This document shows, piece by piece, positions 49,601 to 59,630 of a stretch of DNA of 64,000 nt. The stretch lies in the NCBI GenBank assembly GCA_030267565.1, contig BRXU01000015.1:1859001-1923000 (forward strand). Reading direction: 5' to 3'. The number at the start of each line of letters is the position of its first letter. The first letter of the stretch is position 1. The position numbers and the translations under genes were made by a program. The notes beneath the pieces were generated by a model that saw nothing but the letters and a program-made list of their open reading frames with translations, ran no database searches and was not told where the DNA came from. Origin of the DNA: Pleodorina starrii (lineage: Eukaryota > Chlorophyta > Chlorophyceae > Chlamydomonadales > Volvocaceae).

Positions 49601-52257
49601 AGAAGGTGCTGTGTGTGGGGTGCCGGGGTGTATCTTTGCGTTGCCGCTTTGCGGCTCGGGGGCCTACTTCCACCCGCTTGCGGATCTGCGCGTGGATATG
49701 GGCTACCCTCTCTTGCTCGCCGAATAGATATTGGTTGATGTTGTGGCCGTATTTAAGGGCAACCCCTGTGGGCCATTCTCGCTCGCCCCGCAGCATTTCT
49801 TCAAGCTGCGATGCGGTCCCCACTTCGGCTGCTAGTCCTGGGAGGTCTCGGTGGCGCAGCAGAGCTTCACAGTGCGTGACGGTGAGTGGGCTTTCTCTGG
49901 GGTCCCATCCGGAGGCAGTCGTGTCTGTAATGTTGCGGGTGGGTTTTGGGTGCTGCCTCCTGATGTATGCCGTCATGGTTTCTTCGGTAGCGTTGCGTCG
50001 GGGCATGTGGCGCCGAGCTTCCCTTTGTTGCGCTGGGCGCCTCACCTGGCCCTCCTGGGATCCGACTTCCTGTGTCGGGGCCGCCGGATCTGGGCTGAGG
50101 TTGTGCACGGCGGGCGAGGGGTCTGGCGGTGGGGCCCCGGTCGTGTCCCGGGGGCGTGACACCACATATCGCATGATATTCCCATGAGGCAGCGGCGTGG
50201 GTCCGTGTGTGTCATTCATGAGGTCCGTCATAATGGGTTCATTGGGGATGGCCCGCAGCTCCGGGGGCAGCGCAGTCACCCCTCGGTGCCTCGCCGCGCG
50301 GGCTCGTACACTGAGAACGGGGTTCAGTGCTAGGCTGAGTTGGTTCAGGGCGATGAGGTGTCGGGGCCCGACACTCCGTCCACCAATGCGTCGGAGCTGG
50401 TCCGTGGTAATGAAGTGTACTCCTGTGTTCTTATCTTTCAGGACTCGGAGATCCAGGCCCAGCTCAAGCAGAGGCTGTACGCATCTGGAGAGGAGCGCGA
50501 GGGTTTTGGGCTCCGTCCCCGAGTTGCACGCCGCTAGAAGGTGAATGAGAGTGCTTGCTTTCCGTTCGTACCCTTTGCCACAGTCCGTGAGCTCAATGCC
50601 CGCCTCCTGCGTGATGGTCAGCTGCTTTAGCGTCGTGTAGAAGCGGCTTTCCTTCTTGAGGGCGTGCACCGGCATGTCGCCCATGTATCGGCTTTGCAGG
50701 CTAAGGAGAGCCCTAGTGACTACCCCAAGCCGGCCTTCGTCATTCAGGGAGAGGACGAGAGCTTTGGCCGCCTTGGCGACATAGAGGCTGCGTATGGTGC
50801 CGACCCCCAGGCCGAGTTGCTTTACTGGGCCGAGGATTGCGCGGGTGGGAAACCCCATTTTAAGACCATAGCTGCGCTTAGCTATGCCAGCAATTTGGGA
50901 GTCGAAGCTGGCGATGTCTTGGGGAGTGTACGCCATAGTGGCCAGGCTGTACGCGACGAATGGGTGGATCAGGGTTTTGATCATGTTGATGCGCTGGTCG
51001 GGAGACGCCATGGACTCCTGGATGCCCTGTCCTCGCCGCGTGATCTCAGCGCGGACATAGGCTACTTGAGGTGCCCAGTCAAGGGTGGGGGTTACATGGA
51101 CTCCCAGGTATTTGTACGAGGCGGTCGGGGGCGCGTAGGGTATCGGTGATCCGTCTATACGGATTTGGTCTTTTAGCAGTCGCTCAAGGGCAGTCTGATA
51201 TTTGCGGGTGCCGGGTCCCCGGCTCAGGTCCTGATCCGACCGTGCGCGGCCGTGCAGGATGCCTTGCAGCTGACATTTGCCAACGTTGACCAGGGCTCCC
51301 CATTGCGCGTACTGCTCGATTTTCGCACATTGGAGACGCATGTCTGAAACGCTGTTTGTGAGTGTAACCAAGTCGTCTGCGAACGCTCCCGAGCTGAAAT
51401 GGTGTCGCTCATTTTCCTCGGCCTTGAGGCATCCGTACTGATATCCCCGTCCTCCGCTGTGCAGCCACCTGAGTAGGGGTTCCATATAGATGATGAACAG
51501 CACCGGGGACAGCGTGTCACCCTGAATTGTACCGCGTTCGATGTCTATGTCCGCTGTGCAGCCGTGCTCTGTCCGGATGCGCGTGGTGGCCCGTGAGTAT
51601 AGGTTAGCTACCACTTCGATCAGGTCGTCCGGGTAGCCCAGGTCGTACATGATCATGAGCAGCTTGTCGTGATCGATCGTGTTAAACGCAGACGTGAAGT
51701 CGATGTATAAAAGGAAGAGGTCGCGGCTGGTGAGGCCCGCGTCCTCGATTGCGTGTAGCACGTTTTGGAGTTGGCGCTCGGTGTTGCGTTGCCTGAGGTA
51801 GCCCTCCTGAGCTTCCGTAAAGATGTGCGCTTGCTCACTGTAGAGTACGATGTTCAGCGTGATGTGACTGGTGTACAGCTTGTAAATTGTGTTAGCCAGG
51901 GCGATGGGCCTTTTGTTCTTGATGAGGAGCGGGTCGCCCTTCTTGGGGATAAGGACCGTGTCGGATTTCGTCCAGTGTGTGGAGATTTCGGCCTTCACCC
52001 ACATGACCGTAATGAGCTGGTGGATGGCGGTCTGGAGGTCGGCGGGTAGTGTTTGTAGAAGTTCGTTGGGTATCCCGTCGGGGCCTGGGGCCTTGTTTCT
52101 CGCGAGGTGGTCTATAGACGTGCGGAAGTTGTGTGGATCTAGTACACCCGGGAGGAGTGATGGGGGGGCGTCTTCCCACTTGGCCAACCCTTCTCTAAGC
52201 GGGTCTTGCGCGCCCGGTCTGGTCCAGGGATAGTTTCGGGGGACTTCGTTTGGGAGG
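46608..52257 (-). CDS. LINE polyprotein, C-terminal part: RT, RNase H, CCHC, RLE
   Basis: Open frame of about 1,880 codons ending at 46608. The reverse transcriptase (about 52100-51080) shows NKAPGPDGIPNELL, LIPKKGD, YIDFTSAFNTIDHD, GTIQGDTLSPVLF and the catalytic AFADDL. RNase H (about 48150-47720) has YTDGS, CELSAIHQAL, WTDSKASL and KAHTG..YNEEAD, the acidic quartet of the family. A CX2CX14HX4C knuckle at about 47320-47250 (CPVCKDP...HILGGC) precedes the restriction-like endonuclease, with KKRPDLLLIP (about 47045-47015) and HIIEVGYTAD (about 46945-46915). Several hundred residues between RT and RNase H are unassigned. The 5' boundary is the SINE-like insertion; without it the frame continues directly into the segment starting at 52692. 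Confidence 0.9.
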
Positions 52258-52269
52258 TACTTTCCCGTT

Positions 52270-52691
52270 ATCCCCTAGGAGTGCCTGAGAGTTAGGGCAC
52301 TAAATTGGTAACCGAGAGGTCACCAGTTCGATCCCGGCCTTCGCTGAGGGCTGGGTGACCGATGGGGGCCCTGGTGTGGGAACGAACAGCAGGTGATCGC
52401 ATGGCTCTTTAGCCATGTCCCTGTCCCCTGCACTGGTAGAACTCATCACGGTTGAATGTTCAACAGTGATGTGTCTGGCATATCTGGGAAGAGTGCGTGC
52501 GGGTACCCAGATGTGATCCGAGTGAGACGGAGCTCAGACACGGAGTGGGTGGGAGAAGCAACCCATCTTAGTCAAAAAGGCGGTCATCGCGGTAATGGGC
52601 TGAAAGTACCCGCCGAAGAGGCATCAGTCTGTTCCCTTAACCCACGCTCGGGCTTACGGTCCAGTGTAAACTTTCTTTCTTTCTTTCTTTC
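52270..52691 (+). mobile_element. SINE-like insertion in the LINE, 12-bp target duplication
   Basis: A 422-bp insertion flanked by the direct repeat TACTTTCCCGTT at 52258-52269 and 52692-52703. It begins with a tRNA-like head including a B-box (CAGTTCGATCCC, 52324-52335) and ends in a (CTTT)n tail (about 52671-52691), so it reads 5' to 3' on the plus strand. There is no coding capacity. Removing 434 bp (element plus one duplication) restores the LINE frame exactly. tRNA-derived SINEs are known in Chlamydomonas; family membership is not tested here. Confidence 0.85.
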
Positions 52692-55600
52692 TACTTTCCC
52701 GTTCGTGGGCCGGAGACGGGTCTCGCAAGAAGGGCGAAGTGCGTGTGAAGCGCATCAAGTATGTTTTTGGAATCGGTGCACAGTCGTCCATCGGTTGGGT
52801 GTCGGATGGCAGCAATTCCGCGGGGCTGGTCATCGGGTTCAAGGACCTGTCTGTGCGCGTGCCGGGGCTTTTTGGTTAGTAGCCGCTGGAAGCTTTTCTT
52901 TGCCTTGCGTGCGTTAGTTGCGCGAATCTCTCGAGCAAGCTTGGCGATTTCCCCTCCGGTCGCTTTAATGGCCGCACGCAGGGTGCGGGTTGCGTCTGGT
53001 TCTTCGCGCTCAGTGGCGGCATGCTGAGTGGCGGCGCTGCGCTCGGGTGTTGCCCGTTCCGTTGTGCCGCTGGTGCCTGGGGGCGCCGTGGCCAGATGGG
53101 GGGGCGTCGTGCCATTGGCTTGACCCTCCGTTAGTGTAGGTGCCCCTTGCTCCTGGGGGTCCGTGCGCAGGGCTTTTGCGAGATTATCTTTCATGGTTTT
53201 GTGGTCGTTGTGCAGCCTGGCGAGGCGCCTGCCGATGCCACGTCGCGCATGCAGCTTCCCCGTGCAGGGGGGTTTCTGTTGACAGTGAGATTCCAGTATC
53301 CCTAGACAGCGGTCGAGCAGGTCGCCTAGTTCATGGCTGAGGGTAGTGACGTCCGTTGCCCGGACGGTATCGTGGTTGCGCAGGTTAGCCAGAAGTGCTC
53401 GTGCCTCTTCCTTACTGGAGGCACGTTCCAGCTGTTTAGCGACGTGTCCGATGGCTTCACACGCCGGGTGTAGAGCGCTTAGCAGGTGGGCGATTTCAGA
53501 AGTGAGCGTCGCTTCCATCTCCATGTGCGCCCGGGTTTTACTCTCTTTAAGGATTGGGAGTTGTATGCGACTCCATGAGCTAGCCGCGTGGTCAACCGCG
53601 GCTTGAGCCGCGGGCGCTGGAAGGAGACGAATACCCGCCAGCGGGATGAACGTGCATAGGGGTTTATGGTCGAAGTTTCCTCCGCATTCGTACACTTGTT
53701 CGTACACCGTGCCCTCCTTGTCTGCTGCCGCTCCGGTGTGGGCGGCTAGCAGGACGTCATCTATCCGGCTGTGGTGAGTATCGTGGCCCAGCTGTGTCTG
53801 CGTGTAGGTGTAGGTACGCCGCGGGGTAACGACGGGGTTTAGGTTCGCGCTGCTCGAGAAGCTACGGTGCGCCCGGTCTGCCGGGTGGCATGTGCCCGTG
53901 GACCGGTCGCTAGGATGGAGTGTTGCGTTCCAGTCGCCCGCCATGATGAGGTGCTCCCCCTTGGCGCTGGCCTGTGTGGCGGCGATTTGTCCGTACTCGT
54001 ATATCGCTTGCCGGATCGAGGGGTCCGCCGGGCAGTAAACCCCCAGCACGTGTAGGGGGATGCTGCCTGGGGTTTTGATGCGCACGTGTCCGATGTAGCC
54101 CTCAAGGCTCTGAGGGACGGGCTCTATATTCGCGCTGCCTTGGCCGCTGAAGCGTTCCGCCACCCCAACAATGACACCCGCTTCACGCGTCTTGTTGTGC
54201 TCCGGGTGGGGACGGTTGCTCATGTATGTCTGGTATGGCCGGAGGGCCTGTTTGACACTGACAATGCCTCGTCGGTTGTGCGCGCTAAGCTTGGTCTCGG
54301 TCAGGATTATGACGTCTGGCTTATGTTCGTCTAGCATGTGTGCGATTCCCTCGCGGTGGCCCTGTAGGCCCCGTGTGTTCATCGTGAGGACTTTGAGGTG
54401 CCCGGACTGCGGGGCGCCCGGTGTCGGGGGGTTTGGGTCTGCGGCGGCCGGCGGCGGCTGCTTATCGGGTGAGGTGTGCGCTATTGCCCTCGGTGTCTTG
54501 GGCTGCATGTATCGCCCGATACTTTGTTGCTGCTTTTTGGGCTGATGGGCAGGTTGGGGCCTGCCGGCGGGGGGTGGTTCTGCGGCGCGTTCGCGGGCTG
54601 ACTGGTCCCTGGCGGGTTGTGTTTGGGTTTTGGTTAACGTCTGTGGCTTCCCTGCATTTTGGTTAACGTCTGTGGCTTCCCTGCCGGTTTCCCTTTGCCG
54701 GATGGGTAGGCCTTGGTTGCGTAGCAGGTGGTATAGGATCGTATGCGTGTGAGGTACTGGCCCGATCTTCCTACGTTTTCTCGCGGCTGTCGCCGTGCGG
54801 GGAGCTGCGTCGTGCTGTACCACTGCTGTGGCGCGCTCCGCCGCATGGTTGAGTCGGCGTGCCATCGGGTCGTGGTGAACACGCGGGGCGGCATGTCGCA
54901 CTTCGGCACAAGCGCCGGTCGTGCGTCGTGCCGCTTCTACGTTGGTGGCACGGTGATCTGGTGCGCCTTCTGCCGCCTCTACGGGAACCTGGGTTTCCGG
55001 TGGCTGGGTTGGACAGAGGGGGTTGGGTGCTGGAGGCCCGTCCGGGTCGCGCCCGTCGGGGTCCGGACCCATGCGCATGGGTTCAGTCGCTGGGTGCTCC
55101 GTCGTCGCTCGTCTTTCACGGTCGTCGGTGTCCATGGGTTCCGGGCTCGGGGGTGACTGGTCGGTGGGTGCATCTTGCTGGGTGCCGTCCATTGGGGGGT
55201 TTCCGGTGTGTGTTTCCGGGGGCGGCTGTGTCGGTTGCTGGGTCCCGCCTGGGGGCAGGGCCCAGTCCTCCGGGAGTTTGACTTCCCTCAGGTCTGTATG
55301 GGTAGCGATCCCTTCGTGGTTCGGGCGGAGGTGGAGGCAATAGACCGCCCCCTCCCCCCGAGGCCAGAGCGGCTCTTCGGGGTTGATCAGTTGTGTGCTG
55401 TCGTACTGGGAGTCGATAATGTACCAGCATTCGCCCTGTTTCTTGACTGCCACGGCATGTCCGTTGAGGTGAACAATGAATCCCCAGTTTCGGGCATGTG
55501 CCGGCAGGAGTGACACAACCGTGTTTATGTTCATGTTTCGTGTCAGGGTAACGGTTTGCCCCGCATGTTGGCAGCTCACACTAGCGATGTGGGCGTCACC

Positions 55601-56511
55601 AATGGGTATGCCACCGGGGTCTTGCAGCCGTACGCTGTGGCGGAGGTAGTGGTTCACCACTATCGTAGAGAACAGACCTTCGCCGGGGCGGTGTGCCGCG
55701 TTCCAGATGGCAAGCGCCCCGGTGAGTCTCCAAGCCGCCATGTGTGCTTGCATTGCTCGGCAGTAGCTGAGAATGTGCTCGGGGTCGATGTACGACCCCC
55801 CAAGCAGGTTGTTGATGGAGTGTATCATACATAGCAGTCTTTGCTGCTTTTCGTGGTACAGGGGTGCGCCAGGCGCAGCGGGACCGGGCGGTGGCCAAGT
55901 GATGTCTGCGGGTGGCCTTGGCACGTGGCCCTCGCCGCGGTTCCCGGCGGTCCTTGTTCTCTTGGCGGGTCTATCGGTTTGGCCAGCGCAGGGCGCGTAT
56001 TCGGGGTTAGCGCAGCGCGGGCTGTGCTCAGGTGCTTTGCCGGGGGTTTTTGGTATATGTGGTGCGGGTTCATCGCTGGCGCGCCCGCGGTTGCAGGTGC
56101 GTGGGTGGGGGAGGTTCCAGATGGCCAGGGCGAGAAGTGCTAGTATGCTGCTGGACGGGTCGAGCGTTGCGTTGAGGTGGGCCGTGGTGAGTCCCACTGC
56201 GGCGCAGGCGGTGAGTAGGTACCGCGTGTGGCGCGCCGCGAGTGGCACCGCTTGGAGCCCAGGGGTAACGATGGGGGTTGCCATGGTCAGGTTTGGCACG
56301 TGTGCCTCGGCTGTAGCAAGTAGCCAGCACAGCGACGCTAGGGCCAGGAGAGACGTTGCTGCCCGCGCGTAGAGGCCTGGGGAGTTCTGTACCTTTCGGA
56401 TTTTCGAGCGGGTGACAAGTGTAGCATGCAAGATTGCCTTCACGGATGTTGCTCCTGCCGGTATAACTATGAGAACTGTAACAACGTATGCCAGCCCATA
56501 GAGTGTCAGGG
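52692..56511 (-). CDS. LINE polyprotein, middle part: Josephin-like protease and APE endonuclease
   Basis: Open frame of about 1,270 codons. It starts with hydrophobic segments (TLYGLAYVVTVLIVIPA; SLLALASLCWLLATA; SILALLALAIW). A Josephin-like domain follows (about 55858-55328): YHEKQQRLLC, NNLLGGSYIDPEHILSYC, GLFSTIVVNHYL, WGFIVHLNGHAVAVKK and WYIIDSQ. It keeps the expected Cys, His and acidic/Asn catalytic positions (Asp here). Next is a Pro/Gln-rich linker of about 300 residues with ARKRRK. The APE endonuclease (about 54397-53639) has LTMNTRGLQG, ILTETKL, AGDWNATL, SRIDDVLL and FDHKPL. The frame closes at a TAG created by the SINE-like insert. No ATG begins the segment because it continues upstream through the TRIM insertion site. 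Confidence 0.87.
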
Positions 56512-57093
56512 TGTAACGCCGAGGTTACAGGTGCCGTACAATCGGCTAGCATAAAGCCTAAGAAAGGCGTCGCACAGCATCTCGAGTAGCCTTTGCTCCG
56601 CCCAAGCACTACATTGGTATCGAGACCAGTACTGTCGTACAGTCTCTCAGAGGTCGTCAGTTCGATCCCTGGTATTCGCGGAAAGGCTTCCACTCCAGAA
56701 AACCTTGCAAATTAAGGCTAGAGGCATGTATGCCGCGGCATGACCTGACTTGGGAAGTTGTCCACCCCAATGCCGAAGACCTGGCTAAGACCCCAGGCAT
56801 GCAAAGGTGGTGAAAGGCGGAGTGGACTGTGCACAGACACTGCGAGGACGCAGTGAGGACCGAGGACGTTCCCTTCAGAGGGGGGGGAATGTAACGCCGA
56901 GGTTACAGGTGCCGTACAATCGGCTAGCATAAAGCCTAAGAAAGGCGTCGCACAGCATCTCGAGTAGCCTTTGCTCCGCCCAAGCACTACATTTAACGCC
57001 GAGGTTATAGGTGCCGTACAATCGGCTAGCATAAAGCCTAAGAAAGGCGTCGCACAGCATCTCGAGTAGCCTTTGCTCCGCCCAAGCACTACA
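56512..57093 (+). mobile_element. TRIM with an extra tandem LTR, inserted in the LINE
   Basis: Second copy of the TRIM at 1819-2298. LTR 56512-56613, internal region of 276 bp, LTR 56890-56991, and directly abutting it a third LTR at 56992-57093. The last is slightly diverged, beginning TTTAACG rather than TGTAACG. Target duplication CAGGG at 56507-56511 and 57094-57098 flanks the whole three-LTR unit. The primer-binding-like site (56615-56627) and polypurine tract (56877-56889) are present. Discounting 587 bp (element plus one duplication) rejoins the LINE frame. Confidence 0.87.
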
Positions 57094-58187
57094 CAGGGCC
57101 CCTAGCACGAGCCAGACCGCCTCAGTCAATGGGGGGAGTGAGACTGCAAGCGCTCCAGGGATCAGAGTGTACGGAAGGAGGAGGGTGCAGTACCAGCCCT
57201 GTCGCCATTCGGACAGCGTTCGAATCGCGCTCCCTTTGACGGTGAATGTCCGTTTCACTACGTTGCATGTTCGCCGGGCAAGGTTGCCGCCCCACGCGTA
57301 GGCCAGGTAGGCGCAGCCTAGCGCGCAGCCGACAGCAATGGTGTCGACAGTCGCATAGGATACGGATGCCGCGAGGTGGAGGGTCAGATCCGTCGCCAAC
57401 AGGGCTATCTTCGCGGTCAGCAGCCCGGTGTTGCGGACTAGCCACACGATGGTGGCCATGGTGTATGCTGTGCCCGCCGAGAGGTTTTTCAATATTCGTA
57501 GTGCACCCTGCCAGGTGGTGCACGGCTGGGGGAAAGATATAAAGATGGGAGTGGCCGTGCCGCTGGTAGTGCTTCGGTGATGTACGTCTACGTCAGGTCG
57601 TTCGTGTTCCGGTATTCTTTGGATTGCTTCCGTACTATTGACCGGTTGCTTGATGGGTCTAATAAGTTGCCCCCATGTTCCTCTTTTTGACCTGTTGTGG
57701 CTTTTGTTGGCTACCGAGTCGGTCGCCTGCCCATTACTTAGGTCTCCGACGTTCCTGCCTTCGTAGCTTTGACATGATCCCATGACCATGCTTGTGCTGC
57801 ATCTGGTTATTATTAAGCTGCGATTGCCTGTCTGGTGGTCGCACTCGGGAACTGCCCCTCGGTAGGAGTGATATGTTTCAGGCGCCCTTTCGTAGGTTGC
57901 GTTTGTCACGTATCTCACAAAGAGGTAGTTATGATAGTGGCAATGATCACTTATATTGGCGCTTCTTGTCACGTCTACCTCTGCTGAGGTTGCGTCGACA
58001 ATGTCCGGAGCTGATGGCACAGAGATTCTGTCTCTATACCGCCTTATAAATGAAGGATAAATGTCTGCTTCTGTCCAAGGCACGCTTCTGCCGTTAAGCG
58101 TGCTCGCGGTGCTGCCGAAACTTCCGATGGGCTGGAGACCCTGGCTGAGCTCGTCGCCATTCCGATTACCTAATATTGTCCATTATC
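57094..58187 (-). CDS. LINE polyprotein, N-terminal part with membrane segments
   Basis: Open frame continuing upstream of the TRIM. Its first ~170 codons show no domain. Then come hydrophobic stretches: TMATIVWLVRNTG, LLTAKIALLATDL, TIAVGCALGCAYLAYAWGG, WYCTLLLPYTLIPGALAVSL and AVWLVLGAL. The last runs straight on into TLYGLAYVVTVLIVIPA on the other side of the TRIM. The frame opens after a TAA near 58185 with no early ATG, so the real start lies upstream, is spliced, or uses another codon. Several of these segments are long enough to span a membrane. Confidence 0.65.
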
Positions 58188-58655
58188 ATTGTAACCGGCT
58201 GTTGCGACGGGTATGGTGACCTGGCTGGAGGCCTGGGAAATGGTGACCTGGCTGGAGTCCATCCTCAGGCCCTTGGCCGAACCGTTACGAGCCAACTCTA
58301 AAACATTAGAGTAAGTCTTAACGACCTCATACATGGTCGCAGTCGAGAGCGGAGTCTGGGCTCCTCCGATTTGAGTAATCGACAGCGTCAGCTGGGCGTT
58401 TGTCGCCGCTGCTGAAATCCGAGCAATTCCAGCCTTCTTTTCGTGAGCCCTCCGTATAGCGCATCCCATATGTGGCGCGTCCCCGCACGTACGTGCCCGT
58501 TCGTCGATTGACGAGGGGGGGTGCAGGGACGCCACGGGAAACCTCGCTTCCGGAGCCAGACACTCACAGAACGCTATTGTCAGCCTGCAGAGTGTTAGGC
58601 TTAACAGAACGCAGTAGAATGCGCTCTTGCACCTCACCTTTCGCTGACTTACCAT
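58170..58655 (-). CDS. Possible 5' open frame of the LINE
   Basis: A 161-aa frame with an ATG at 58655 and a hydrophobic N-terminus (SAFYCVLLSLTLCRLTIAFC) resembling a signal peptide. It ends at 58170, just upstream of and slightly overlapping the main LINE frame, in another phase. It could be the LINE's first exon or leader, a small ORF1, or chance. A short tandem repeat (GTGACCTGGCTGGAG, about 58216-58258) lies near its end. No family recognised. Confidence 0.3.
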   Translation of the reverse strand: MVSQRKVRCKSAFYCVLLSLTLCRLTIAFCECLAPEARFPVASLHPPSSIDERARTCGDAPHMGCAIRRAHEKKAGIARISAAATNAQLTLSITQIGGAQTPLSTATMYEVVKTYSNVLELARNGSAKGLRMDSSQVTISQASSQVTIPVATAGYNDNGQY

Positions 58656-59630
58656 TTTCGAATTTCCGCAGTTCGCCGTTATGCTGGACGCTAGTGTATT
58701 ACTTGTATTATCGGTATGTTAACGGTGTCAAGCGACGCAACTCAATCCGTTTTAAGTAACAATCGATATTACTCGATCTGGTCCTGCAAGCGCACACGTT
58801 TCCATGCACACACGTTTTCTCTGTAATTCCCACAAACCAGCAACATATAGGTAGGGGTCTGTTAATGTGTTACTCGGCCTTGATACTGCTGCCGGCCACA
58901 GCTGGGGACGCACCTGCTGCGCGCTGTGCAGCACCTCAGAGCACCTCTGTCTATCTCTCAACGAACCCACGGGCTATTATTGACGCCGCATATCACGACC
59001 TGCCGCCTGCCGTCACATGGGGCCGTCACACGGGTCTGTTACGAGAAGGCGCTGAATCATCCGTCAGGACTGACAATGGCACATACACTCCTCTCCTCAC
59101 GCATGCCCGTGTGTAGGTGCCCCCTTGCGCGGCGTCAAACCTGGACGACAGAGCGGCTTGCTTGGGCTGCTGCTGGCCTGGCTGCTGGCAGATTCCCGCA
59201 AGCTAGCTAGCTAGCAGCAACTAGAAGCGCCGCATGTGCCCTAAGAACCGCATGTGCCCACGTACGCACTTGTGTACCCACGCACGGGGCTACGTACACC
59301 AAAGCGTACCAACCATCAAGCAAGCCGTCTCACATCCGCCGCAAGACCAAACACGAGCAGAAATACAGCCGAAAACCTTACGAAATAAGCGAGGGCAAGC
59401 AGCAGGTAATGAAAGGGACAAGTGAAACTGCAGCGCACAGCGGCCCGTCATCAATTGCCAACGAACCTCGCTTGCAACAATACAGCAGGGAGGGACGAAC
59501 CTCGCTTGCAACAATACAGCAGGGAGAGACGACGGCAAACATGCCTTACCTCCTAAAGAATACATTGTCATAGACCCCCGCCATAGCCATTCACCTGCCC
59601 CACCTCAATCCCAAATTATACCTGCAAAAA
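58656..59630. other. Spacer between LINE and orphan gene
   Basis: No gene supported. It contains a 34-bp tandem duplication (unit starting ACGAACCTCGCTTGCAAC, 59461-59494 and 59495-59528). Confidence 0.45.

Larger units (their letters stand above)
46470..58187 (-). mobile_element. Dualen/RandI-type LINE with Josephin-like protease, nested inserts
   Basis: A large non-LTR retrotransposon on the minus strand. It ends in a short (ATT)n tail (46470-46492 on the plus strand as AAT repeats). The combined reading frame runs from about 58187 to 46608 once two later insertions are discounted (TRIM 56512-57093, SINE-like 52270-52691). It encodes hydrophobic segments, a Josephin-like domain, an APE endonuclease, RT, RNase H, a CCHC knuckle and a restriction-like endonuclease. 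APE and restriction-like endonucleases together in one LINE are the hallmark of the Dualen/RandI clade described from Chlamydomonas. No other internal stop or frameshift was seen, so the copy was probably young when interrupted. The 5' end is not defined. Confidence 0.88.
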
